In this document: positions 20,094 to 27,823 of the stretch, piece after piece
Position numbering within the stretch: the first letter of the stretch is position 1
Layout of the letters: the number at the start of each line of letters is the position of its first letter
From: Nereida sp. MMG025
GTDB lineage: Bacteria; Pseudomonadota; Alphaproteobacteria; Rhodobacterales; Rhodobacteraceae
NCBI RefSeq assembly: GCF_021654165.1
Contig: NZ_JAKFZN010000001.1
Coordinates: forward strand, 558,001-622,000
Length of the DNA: 64,000 nt
Direction: 5' to 3'
The notes under the pieces: generated by a model
The model's database searches: none
Seen by the model: the letters and a program-made list of their open reading frames with translations, nothing else
Told to the model about the DNA's origin: nothing
Position numbers and translations under genes: made by a program

Positions 20094-20687
20094 CTATTCG
20101 AGACGTTTTTGCACCCCTTTTATCAAAGAATAAACAACGCCCTGACCGCCGGGCAATTCAGCCAACTGATCATTGCGCAATCCAAGGATGACTGCACGTA
20201 TCATACGGCTGGTTATCCCGTGAGTTATCAGCACGCTTGGCCTGTCCAATGCGGACACAAAGGCCTCGCACCGCGCGCGCAACGCCTCAAACCCTTCCCC
20301 GTTGGGCGCGTATTCATATAGCTCCAACGCCCCATCAGGCCCATCCTGCACGGTCACATCAGGCGGCAGCGATGCCAGACACTCGGCCCGCAGCTGGCCC
20401 GACCACGCCCCCACGCCAATCTCGACCAGGGCAGGATCGGTGCGCACGTCATCAGTGATCCCCGCCGCTGCGATCGCCGCGGTCGCCCGCGCACGACCTT
20501 GGGGGCTGCTGACCCAGTCCCAATGGCCCACATCGACATTTTTCAAAATACGGTTCTGCGCCAGAGCCTGCGACTGGCCCAAAGCTGTCAGAGGGCTGTC
20601 GAGCGCGCCTTGCATGCGCCCTTCACGGTTCCATTCGGTTTGGCCATGCCGCAAAACCATCAACGGTGGCAGGTTAAGGCCCCCCAC
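20094..20687 (-). CDS. Histidine phosphatase family protein (phosphoglycerate mutase-like)
   Basis: 197 residues. The phosphohistidine motif is LRHGQTEWNREGRMQG, and the second catalytic histidine is in LITHGITSRMI. The family includes cofactor-dependent mutases and small-molecule phosphatases; the length and lack of a mutase-specific insert favour a phosphatase. The start is a GTG with GAGGTGAC upstream. It begins 12 bp after the lipoprotein stop and may be co-transcribed with it. Confidence 0.9.
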   Translation of the reverse strand: MGGLNLPPLMVLRHGQTEWNREGRMQGALDSPLTALGQSQALAQNRILKNVDVGHWDWVSSPQGRARATAAIAAAGITDDVRTDPALVEIGVGAWSGQLRAECLASLPPDVTVQDGPDGALELYEYAPNGEGFEALRARCEAFVSALDRPSVLITHGITSRMIRAVILGLRNDQLAELPGGQGVVYSLIKGVQKRLE

Positions 20688-20699
20688 TATGTCGTCACC

Positions 20700-21347
20700 T
20701 CACTGGGTTTCTTCAATAATAAGGACACCGCCAATTGCGCTCGTCTCGGTCCCAAATCCAGATGTGATTGTTACGGAACCACCCACGTTTGCAATGCCCG
20801 TCAGATCACCGTCAACCGTACCGAACACGCCATTTCCGTTTGCGATGACAGCGTCTACTTGGATACTTGCAGGGCCACCATCGGCGTCCGAGCCACCCAA
20901 AGTCCCAGAGATGTCGCCATCAAAGGCGGTGCCTGAAATAGTCGCATCCAGATCAAGCGTCCCTGTGAGTTCCTGTAGCAGACCGACTGTGCAGGTTTGG
21001 ATCACATCGCACTCGTTTGTATCGTCAAATTCGGCGAGGTTCGAAACGGAGCCTGTCAAAGCCCCATTGTCAAAATCAGCGGTTGCGTTGACATCTCCAA
21101 CAACAGTCGTCTCTGTGTTAAAAACAGCCACACCCACCTGACCAGTCAGATCCGCGGTCGTCGGCAAGGTTGCGGGATCGACATCCACAAGGTTTGCAAC
21201 ATCGTTCACCGAGCCATTCCAGCCCGTTTCGACAATCCCTTGAGCGAGAGCATCGACGCGCGCATCGCCCGAGCCAGCGCTTCCGCCGCCACATGCAGCC
21301 AGCGGTACGATCATCGCACCGATCACAAGTGTCTTTTGAATTGTCAT
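20700..21347 (-). CDS. Lipoprotein with transferrin-binding-protein-like beta domain
   Basis: 215 residues with a lipobox (VIGAMIVPLAAC) and a Gly/Ser linker, so a lipid-anchored envelope protein. The mature part is rich in Gly, Asp and Thr and beta-strand-like. Segments such as GTLGGSDADGGPASIQVDAV and NGNGVFGTVDGDLTG resemble the small C-lobe beta-barrel of TbpB-like lipoproteins. Two cysteines (NECDVIQTC) may form a disulfide. The family call is tentative and the ligand is unknown. Confidence 0.65.
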   Translation of the reverse strand: MTIQKTLVIGAMIVPLAACGGGSAGSGDARVDALAQGIVETGWNGSVNDVANLVDVDPATLPTTADLTGQVGVAVFNTETTVVGDVNATADFDNGALTGSVSNLAEFDDTNECDVIQTCTVGLLQELTGTLDLDATISGTAFDGDISGTLGGSDADGGPASIQVDAVIANGNGVFGTVDGDLTGIANVGGSVTITSGFGTETSAIGGVLIIEETQ

Positions 21348-21402
21348 CTATAACCCTCTCAACTTGAAACTGCCCCGCAGCACATCACACCGCGGAGAAA
21401 AA

Positions 21403-21477
21403 TGGTGGGTGATAAGAGATTTGAACTCCTGACATCTTCGATGTGAACGAAGCGCTCTACCACTGAGCTAATCACCC
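21403..21477 (-). tRNA. tRNA-Val (CAC)
   Basis: 75 nt with encoded CCA. Acceptor GGGTGAT/ATCACCC, anticodon stem CTTCG/CGAAG, loop TTCACAT with anticodon CAC. It lies 20 bp downstream of the HU gene on the same strand, so it is probably processed from the HU transcript. Confidence 0.95.
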
Positions 21478-21496
21478 GTCAGTTCAGGAGATAGTA

Positions 21497-21871
21497 TTAC
21501 TCTGCGGCCTTCGCAAGATCGCTTGGACCATCCGATGGCGTCTGTTTGGTCTGGCGGATTTTACACACAAAAATCTTGGCGCCCGACATCTCTTTTTCGC
21601 GGTTCACTTTGACCTTACCGAAAGGTTGCAGGTTCAGCTCTTCGCCCGAGGCGATGGCCGTTCCCAAAACATCCAGCATCGCTTCGATCACTGGTTTGGC
21701 GTCTTTCTTTTTGATGCCACTCTTTTCGACAACGCGTTCAATCAGCTCTTTTTTCTTGAGCATCGGACCCGCAACAACTGGTTTTGCGGCCGATACAACC
21801 TGCGCAGTTGGCGCGGCTGTTTTCACGGGTGTCTTTTTCGTGGTGGTTTTACGTGTGGTCGATCTTGCCAT
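21497..21871 (-). CDS. HU/IHF-family DNA-binding protein with basic N-terminal extension
   Basis: 124 residues. The first 35 are Thr/Lys/Ala-rich (RSTTRKTTTKKTPVKT), a histone-H1-like tail. The HU core follows: LKKKELIERVVEKSGIKKKDAKPVIEAMLDVLG and then NLQPFGKVKVNREKE. The tip is shorter and altered relative to typical HU, so DNA bending may differ. It lies downstream of lon on the same strand with a terminator between them, as in many alphaproteobacteria. Confidence 0.9.
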   Translation of the reverse strand: MARSTTRKTTTKKTPVKTAAPTAQVVSAAKPVVAGPMLKKKELIERVVEKSGIKKKDAKPVIEAMLDVLGTAIASGEELNLQPFGKVKVNREKEMSGAKIFVCKIRQTKQTPSDGPSDLAKAAE

Positions 21872-22021
21872 TGTTTCACTGCCCTTTGTGGATTGTTTCG
21901 TAATTGGTAACAGTGTCGCATAAAACTTACCAGACGGCGAAGGGGAAACTCCTTTAGAATTGAGTCAAAAGGACAACACTCTCCTTACCCATGCGTCAAC
22001 AACGCCGCTGGCCCCCAAACG

Positions 22022-22047
22022 AAAAATGCCCCTGATCAACAGGGGCA
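22022..22047 (-). terminator. Rho-independent terminator after lon
   Basis: On the minus strand an 8-bp stem TGCCCCTG/CAGGGGCA with a 5-nt loop, then five T. It lies 26 bp past the lon stop codon and separates lon from the HU gene. Confidence 0.87.
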
Positions 22048-22073
22048 CTTTCTTTGGTCTGATGACCGATTGC

Positions 22074-24482
22074 TTAATGGGCCGTGGCGCTGGTGCCACC
22101 GCTGCGTTCAGCCAAGGCTGCCGCCGCGGCCGCTTCTTCTGCCGCCTCGTCCCATTCGATGGCTTCGGGTTGGCGGATCAGCGCGTGTTCAAGCACCTCA
22201 CTCACATGGGTCACTGCGATGATTTCCAGCCCTTCTTTCACGTTATCGGGGATTTCAGGCAAATCCTTTTCGTTGTCTGCAGGGATCAGCACCGTTTTGA
22301 TGCCACCGCGCAAAGCCGCGAGAAGTTTTTCCTTCAACCCGCCAATGGGCATGGCATTTCCGCGCAAGCTGACTTCGCCCGTCATGGCAATATCCTTGCG
22401 CACGGGGATTTGCGTCAGGACAGAGACAATGGATGTCACCATCGCCAAACCAGCGCTTGGACCATCTTTGGGCGTCGCGCCATCTGGCACGTGGACGTGG
22501 ATGTCCAGCGCGTCAAATTTTGGCGGCTTCACACCGATCTGCGGACTGATCGACCGCACATAGCTTGAGGCCGCGTCGATGGATTCCTTCATCACATCGC
22601 CCAATTTACCCGTTGTCTTCATCCGGCCCTTGCCCGGCAAACGCAGCGCTTCGATCTGAAGCAACTCGCCCCCCACCGAGGTATAGGCAAGCCCCGTGAC
22701 CACACCGATTTGATCTTCCTTTTCGGCAAGACCGTAGCGGTATTTGGGCACACCAAGATAATCATCAAGGTTGTCAGGGGTGACGGTGATCGCCTCCTCT
22801 TCTTTCTTGACGATCTTGGTCACAGCCTTGCGTGCAACTTTTGCAATCTCGCGTTCCAGGTTTCGCACACCTGCTTCGCGGGTATAGGTGCGAATAACCT
22901 CTTTGAGCGCATCATCGCTCAACTCGAACTCGCCTTTGCGCAGGCCGTGGTTCTTCTTTTGCTTGTCGATAAGGTGCTGTTTGGCGATCTCGGCCTTTTC
23001 GTCCTCGGTGTAGCCCGCCAGCGAAATGATCTCCATGCGGTCCAAAAGAGGGCCCGGCATGTTGTAGGAGTTCGCAGTGGTCAGGAACATGACATTCGAC
23101 AGGTCGTATTCCACCTCAAGGTAGTGGTCGACGAATGTGCCGTTTTGTTCTGGGTCCAGAACCTCAAGCATCGCCGAGGCGGGGTCGCCACGGAAATCCT
23201 GACCCATCTTGTCGATCTCATCAAGCAGGATAAGCGGATTGGTGGTTTTCGCCTTTTTCAGCGCCTGAATGATCTTGCCTGGCATCGACCCGATATAGGT
23301 GCGTCGGTGACCACGGATTTCGCTTTCGTCGCGCACACCGCCAAGCGAGATACGAATAAATTCGCGCCCCGTTGCCTTCGCCACAGATTTGCCGAGCGAG
23401 GTTTTCCCCACGCCGGGTGGTCCGACCAGACACAGGATCGGGCCTTTCAGCTTGGCCGAGCGTTGCTGCACCGCAAGATATTCAACGATGCGTTCCTTGA
23501 CCTTCTCAAGCCCGTAGTGATCACGGTCGAGGATCTTCTGGGCATTGCCCAAGTCTTTCTTAACGCGGGATTTTTTACCCCACGGGATCGACAGCATCCA
23601 ATCGAGATAGTTGCGCACAACCGTCGCCTCGGCCGACATGGGCGACATGTTCTTAAGCTTTTTGATCTCGGCGTCGGCCTTTTCACGGGCTTCTTGGCTC
23701 AGCTTGGTTTCAGCCACCTTGCTTTCAAGTTCGGCCACTTCGCCAGCACCGTCTTCGCCATCGCCCAGTTCCTTCTGAATGGCCTTCATCTGCTCATTCA
23801 AATAGTACTCGCGCTGTGTGCGCTCCATCTGGCTTTTGACGCGGGTTTTGATCTTCTTTTCAACCTGCAAAACACTCATCTCGCCCTGCATCAGGCCATA
23901 CACCTTTTCAAGGCGTTCTGACACGGTGAGCGTTTCCAGAAGGTCCTGCTTTTGATCAACTTCAAGCCCAAGATGACCTGACACAAGATCGGCCAGTTTG
24001 GCAGGCTCATCCGTGTCTTCGACGGCCGAAAGCGCCTCTTCGGGGACGTTTTTCTTGACCTTTGCGTAGCGGGAGAATTCTTCCGCAACCGATCGGGTCA
24101 ATGCCTCGATCGTGTCGGCATCACCGGGCATTTCGGTCAAATAGTCGGCACGCGCTTCAAAGAAGCGGTCGTTTTCAAGGTATTCCGTGATCCGCACCCG
24201 CGCGATACCTTCGACCAGCACCTTGACGGTGCCGTCGGGCAGTTTGAGCAGTTGCAGCACATTGGCCAGCACGCCAGCTTTGTAAATCCCGTCAGACGTC
24301 GGATCATCGACGGAGGGATCAACCTGACTGGACAGCAAAATCTGTTTGTCATCTGCCATCACCTCTTCGAGGGCGCGCACAGATTTATCACGGCCCACAA
24401 ACAGCGGAACGATCATATGGGGGAACACCACAATATCGCGCAGGGGCAATACGGGGTACGAGGCGTTAAGGGGGTCTTGCAT
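22074..24482 (-). CDS. lon: ATP-dependent Lon protease
   Basis: Cytosolic AAA+ serine protease that removes misfolded and regulatory proteins. 802 residues from the ATG at 24482, which has GAGAGGAAGAG upstream. An in-frame extension to 24656 has no family sequence. The N-domain begins YPVLPLRDIVVFPHM. Walker A is GPPGVGKTSLGKS and Walker B ILLDEIDKMG. The catalytic Ser lies in KDGPSAGLAMV and the catalytic Lys in MPIGGLKEKLLAALR. A heat-shock-type promoter lies about 90-120 bp upstream. Confidence 0.97.
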   Translation of the reverse strand: MQDPLNASYPVLPLRDIVVFPHMIVPLFVGRDKSVRALEEVMADDKQILLSSQVDPSVDDPTSDGIYKAGVLANVLQLLKLPDGTVKVLVEGIARVRITEYLENDRFFEARADYLTEMPGDADTIEALTRSVAEEFSRYAKVKKNVPEEALSAVEDTDEPAKLADLVSGHLGLEVDQKQDLLETLTVSERLEKVYGLMQGEMSVLQVEKKIKTRVKSQMERTQREYYLNEQMKAIQKELGDGEDGAGEVAELESKVAETKLSQEAREKADAEIKKLKNMSPMSAEATVVRNYLDWMLSIPWGKKSRVKKDLGNAQKILDRDHYGLEKVKERIVEYLAVQQRSAKLKGPILCLVGPPGVGKTSLGKSVAKATGREFIRISLGGVRDESEIRGHRRTYIGSMPGKIIQALKKAKTTNPLILLDEIDKMGQDFRGDPASAMLEVLDPEQNGTFVDHYLEVEYDLSNVMFLTTANSYNMPGPLLDRMEIISLAGYTEDEKAEIAKQHLIDKQKKNHGLRKGEFELSDDALKEVIRTYTREAGVRNLEREIAKVARKAVTKIVKKEEEAITVTPDNLDDYLGVPKYRYGLAEKEDQIGVVTGLAYTSVGGELLQIEALRLPGKGRMKTTGKLGDVMKESIDAASSYVRSISPQIGVKPPKFDALDIHVHVPDGATPKDGPSAGLAMVTSIVSVLTQIPVRKDIAMTGEVSLRGNAMPIGGLKEKLLAALRGGIKTVLIPADNEKDLPEIPDNVKEGLEIIAVTHVSEVLEHALIRQPEAIEWDEAAEEAAAAAALAERSGGTSATAH

Positions 24483-24838
24483 AGCTCTTCCTCTCGTTTG
24501 GCAGACGGCAGGGATCCCGCTTGGCAGCAATCCTTTGCAACAGTGCAGCGGCCGTCTCCGGTCATAGGCTTGATAGGTGGGGCAGTGCCCAGCAGATTTC
24601 AAGCCAAACTCTTTTCGCGGTCGGACACCAGTTTGCGCCGCTTGGCGCTGACACACAAGGCCAGAACACTTACAAATCTACGAAACCTGAGGATAACAAA
24701 GCCAGCGCGGCGTTGCGGCATTGGCCAAGCTGCGTGCGCGGGCCCTACGATGTGTTAAGACCTTTGGCGTTAAATGCTGTTTGGGAAACAAGCCGTTGCA
24801 CAGAACAGGGCTTCCCTGCCGCACCCTTTCGGTTACAT
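24483..24838. other. 356-bp gene-free stretch between Sel1 gene and lon
   Basis: The lon-proximal third carries the heat-shock-type promoter and the lon leader. In the remaining 235 bp I see no credible ORF, RNA or repeat. A small hairpin (CCTTTCG with CGAAAGG) overlaps the end of the Sel1 gene at about 24825-24849. Confidence 0.5.
24574..24603 (-). promoter_or_regulatory. Heat-shock sigma-32 (RpoH) type promoter of lon
   Basis: The minus strand reads CTTGAAA, 14 bases, then CCCCACCTA. The consensus is CTTGAAA, 13-17 bases, CCCCATNTA. Only the sixth base of the -10 element departs from it. The predicted transcript start would leave a leader of roughly 85 nt before lon. Lon is a classic RpoH target, which supports the call. 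Confidence 0.65.
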
Positions 24839-25309
24839 TCAGCGAAAGGGATACATCCACACTCGATAATCATCGATCAACACATGGGCTTTTTCAATTT
24901 GATCTGGCGTCATCTTTTTCACGACTTCTTCCTGACTGATCGCCGCATCGGGGTCGCCTCCAATGGCACTCAGGACATACCACATGTAAGCGCGGGTCAG
25001 GTCGGGCGCGGGCATGCCCAGTCCAACCTCGTAATACCATCCCACGCCGCTTTGCGCGCCCGGATGCCCTTTCATCGCGCTGCGCAGATACCATTCAAAC
25101 GCGCGCTCGTAATCTTGCTCAACCCCAAGTCCAAGCGCATACATCACGCCGATCAATTCTTCGGCGTCGGCATTGCCCGAACGCGCCGCTGGCCAGAAAA
25201 GCTCATAAGCGCGGGTGAAGTCCCCCGCCTCCATCGCGTCGCGCGCCTCTTCCAATTCGGCATGGGCGGGGGCCGCAAGCAGGCAAAACGCAAGAATATA
25301 CTTCCACAT
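24839..25309 (-). CDS. Exported Sel1-repeat protein
   Basis: 156 residues from the ATG at 25309. The signal peptide is MWKYILAFCLLAAPAHA. At least two Sel1/TPR-like repeats follow: AEELIGVMYALGLGVEQDYERAFEWYLRSA and AQSGVGWYYEVGLGMPAPDLTRAYMWYVLSA. Such proteins mediate protein-protein contacts in the periplasm. Its first 48 bp overlap, antisense, the most plausible start of the di-heme peroxidase gene. Confidence 0.85.
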   Translation of the reverse strand: MWKYILAFCLLAAPAHAELEEARDAMEAGDFTRAYELFWPAARSGNADAEELIGVMYALGLGVEQDYERAFEWYLRSAMKGHPGAQSGVGWYYEVGLGMPAPDLTRAYMWYVLSAIGGDPDAAISQEEVVKKMTPDQIEKAHVLIDDYRVWMYPFR

Positions 25310-26599
25310 ATCGCATTCCTTGTAGGACTGGGCACCACCGCGCAGGCCGATCTGATCACGGCCAATGATTACGTTGCCGCCGACCCGTTGCAAGCCCAAC
25401 TGGGCCAGCTTTTGTTTTATGACAAAGTTCTGTCAGGCAACAAAAACATCGCCTGTGCGACCTGCCATCATCATGATCTTGCAGGCACCGACGGGTTATC
25501 GCTTGGGATCGGCGAAGGCGGCATGGGCCTTGGCACAAAGCGCACAGCAGGCATGGGACAGGACGCCATTCGCAAACGCGTGCCGCGCAACGCCCCTGCC
25601 CTGTGGAATTTGGGCCATAAAGATGTGCGCGTTGTGTTTCATGATGGGCGGCTGACGCCATCGGACCTTTTCGGCAACGGTTTCAATTCACCTGCCGAAG
25701 AATGGCTGCCGCAAGGGCTTGATAACATTGTGGCCGCCCAATCCCTGTTTCCGCTGACCGCGCAATTCGAAATGGCGGGCAATCTGGGCGAAAATGATGT
25801 CACCCATGCCACGCAGATCCGGATTGACCGCGCCTGGCCCCTTATCGCCGATCGCGTCAGCGAGATTGAGAAATACGTCTTTTTGTTCAAAACGGCCTTT
25901 GACGATGTGGAAACCGCGGGCGACATAGACATCACCCATATTGGCAATGCACTGGGCGCTTTCATCACCACCGAATGGCGCAGTTTCGACACGCCTTATG
26001 ATGCCTTCTTGCGCGATGGCACGCCACTGCCCGCGCAGGCCGAAGCGGGCCGCGCGCTCTTTTTCGGCAAGGCAAATTGCAGCAGTTGCCATTCTGGCGC
26101 GCTGTTGTCGGATCAATCCTTCCATGCGCTGGCCCTGCCCGCATTTGGACCGGGGCGCACGCGCAAGTTTGATCCGATCCCGCGCGATGTGGGGCGCATG
26201 GGCGAAACCAATGTGTTGGAAGATGCCTACCGTTTCCGCACACCCATGTTGCGCAATGTGGCGTTAACGGGTCCGTATGGGCACAACGGTGCCTATCCCA
26301 CTTTGGAAGGTATGATCCGACACCACCTTAATCCCGCCGCCGCGTTACAGGGTTGGACCAAGGATTTGGCGCAATTGCCCAATGTGCCCGAAAAGGTGCA
26401 GCAAATTGATTTCGTGATACAGTCAGACCGCCGCGAGATGGCACGGCAGGCGTCAAAAATCGACATCACCCCAATTGATCTGAGCGATGCGGAGGTTGAC
26501 CAACTTGTCGCCTTCATGCACGCCTTGACCGACAAAAACCACGACATGCGACCGATGGGCAAACCCTTGGCCGTGCCGTCTGGTATCCCCGTTGACTAA
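25262..26599 (+). CDS. Di-heme cytochrome c peroxidase / MauG family protein
   Basis: Periplasmic two-haem protein of the bacterial cytochrome c peroxidase superfamily. The two haem sites are CATCH (IACATCHHHDLAG) and CSSCH (NCSSCHSGAL). Family segments include LGQLLFYDKVLSG, RNAPALWNLG, FHDGRLTP, FRTPMLRNVALTGPYGHNGAYPTLEGMI. The ATG at 25262 gives a good signal peptide: a basic start (GGGRKQAKRKN), hydrophobic ILPHIAFLVGLG, and cleavage after AQA. It has no clear SD and overlaps the divergent Sel1 gene by 48 bp. The frame is open to 24521, but that upstream part is not family sequence. Confidence 0.85.
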   Translation: MGGGRKQAKRKNILPHIAFLVGLGTTAQADLITANDYVAADPLQAQLGQLLFYDKVLSGNKNIACATCHHHDLAGTDGLSLGIGEGGMGLGTKRTAGMGQDAIRKRVPRNAPALWNLGHKDVRVVFHDGRLTPSDLFGNGFNSPAEEWLPQGLDNIVAAQSLFPLTAQFEMAGNLGENDVTHATQIRIDRAWPLIADRVSEIEKYVFLFKTAFDDVETAGDIDITHIGNALGAFITTEWRSFDTPYDAFLRDGTPLPAQAEAGRALFFGKANCSSCHSGALLSDQSFHALALPAFGPGRTRKFDPIPRDVGRMGETNVLEDAYRFRTPMLRNVALTGPYGHNGAYPTLEGMIRHHLNPAAALQGWTKDLAQLPNVPEKVQQIDFVIQSDRREMARQASKIDITPIDLSDAEVDQLVAFMHALTDKNHDMRPMGKPLAVPSGIPVD

Positions 26600-26606
26600 G
26601 GCGCCC

Positions 26607-27596
26607 ATGACCCACCCTTTCAAAGCCGGCTTCGACCCGAAGTTCAAAGATGTCCCTGACTATATCATTGGTGTCACCAAAGAGATCTGGGAAGACCGTC
26701 GCATCCATTCCTTGCGCGACTACTACAGCGACGACATTCATGTGCGCTCGCCTGCTTCGATGGTGATTGGCAACAGCGGCGTGATCCCCGCCACGCAATC
26801 AACCCTTGCCGAATTTCCTGATCGCGAACTTCTTGGGGAAGACGTGATCTGGTGCGATGCACCCAATGACGGCTTTTTGTCGTCACATCGTTTGTATTGC
26901 ACCGCCACCCATACAGGGGCGGGCATGTATGGCGCCCCCACGGGTCGCAAACTGGCCTACAGGATCATCGCCAACTGTCATGCACAGGCCAACTACATCA
27001 ATGATGAATGGCTTGTGCGCGATCAAAGCGCCATTGTTGAACAGATGGGATGGGATATCGTGGATTTCACCCGCGATTTGATTGCCCGCGAAGGCGGGCC
27101 AGAGGCCTGTGTGACGCCCTTTAGCCCCGCAATCGACCAGCAAGGCCCTTACACGGGGCGCGGCAATGAAACTCAGATCGGCAGCCGCTATGCCGATCTG
27201 CTGACCCAAATGATGCAAGGCGCGTTCAGCGTGATCCCTGCGCACTACGACCGCGCGGTGGAGGCACATTATTGGCGCCACGCCAGCGGCTTTGGCCATG
27301 GTTTTGTCGATCAAACATGGCTTGGCCTTCGCTCTGCCTTTCCATCGGCCACGTTCAAAGTGCTGCAAGTGATCGGCAATGATGACGCGATGATGAGCCC
27401 GCGGGCATCGCTGCTGTGGTCACTGGAAGGCACACATGATGGTTGGGGCAGCTTCGGGACGCCGACGGGCGCGCCTGTCTATATCATGGGGCTGGCACAG
27501 GCCGAATTCGGACCGTGGGGGCTGCGCCGTGAATACGCGCTGATTGATGAAACAGCCATTTGGAAGCAAATTTTACTCCATACTGGCGCGGTTTAG
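26607..27596 (+). CDS. NTF2-like (SnoaL-type) protein, two-domain
   Basis: 329 residues with two NTF2-like folds in tandem: about 10-140 (WEDRRIHSLRDYYSDDIHVRSP) and about 190-320 (AHYDRAVEAHYWRHASGFGHGFVDQTWLG). The family ranges from polyketide cyclases to isomerases. No catalytic pair is firm enough to name a reaction. I chose the ATG at 26607 because AAGG at the upstream stop codon gives a correctly spaced SD; a TTG at 26592 is possible. It starts 8 bp after the peroxidase gene, so the two form an operon. Confidence 0.72.
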   Translation: MTHPFKAGFDPKFKDVPDYIIGVTKEIWEDRRIHSLRDYYSDDIHVRSPASMVIGNSGVIPATQSTLAEFPDRELLGEDVIWCDAPNDGFLSSHRLYCTATHTGAGMYGAPTGRKLAYRIIANCHAQANYINDEWLVRDQSAIVEQMGWDIVDFTRDLIAREGGPEACVTPFSPAIDQQGPYTGRGNETQIGSRYADLLTQMMQGAFSVIPAHYDRAVEAHYWRHASGFGHGFVDQTWLGLRSAFPSATFKVLQVIGNDDAMMSPRASLLWSLEGTHDGWGSFGTPTGAPVYIMGLAQAEFGPWGLRREYALIDETAIWKQILLHTGAV

Positions 27597-27699
27597 CGCT
27601 AAATCTTGCCTTGCGCGGTCTTGCAGCCGCCAGATTTGGGCCTACATTTACGAAAATTTCGCGAAGTCGCACGTTTGGTGGCGTCTCCAGCGCAAGTGC

Positions 27700-27721
27700 G
27701 GATTGGGAATTATTCCAATCC
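27700..27721. repeat. Inverted repeat upstream of the mrp operon
   Basis: Seven-base arms GGATTGG and CCAATCC flank an AT-rich 8-bp centre (GAATTATT). It lies 103-124 bp before the mrpA start and 104 bp after the upstream stop. There is no T-run, so an operator for the antiporter operon is more likely than a terminator. No regulator is identified. Confidence 0.45.
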
Positions 27722-27823
27722 TGCAATGTGTTATACGACACGATTGCTCTTGAGGTGCTTTCAAAATTGCCACAAAACGGGTCCACTCATTTCGTTTGAG
27801 CCCACATAAGATCAGGAGTTCGC

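Noticed and set aside
22710-23921. 403-codon plus-strand ORF inside lon
   Set aside because: Antisense shadow of the Lon ATPase region, with no family resemblance.
24521-25261. Long N-terminal extension of the di-heme peroxidase frame
   Set aside because: The frame stays open across the Sel1 gene and the lon leader, but the sequence is not family-like and would bury the signal peptide.
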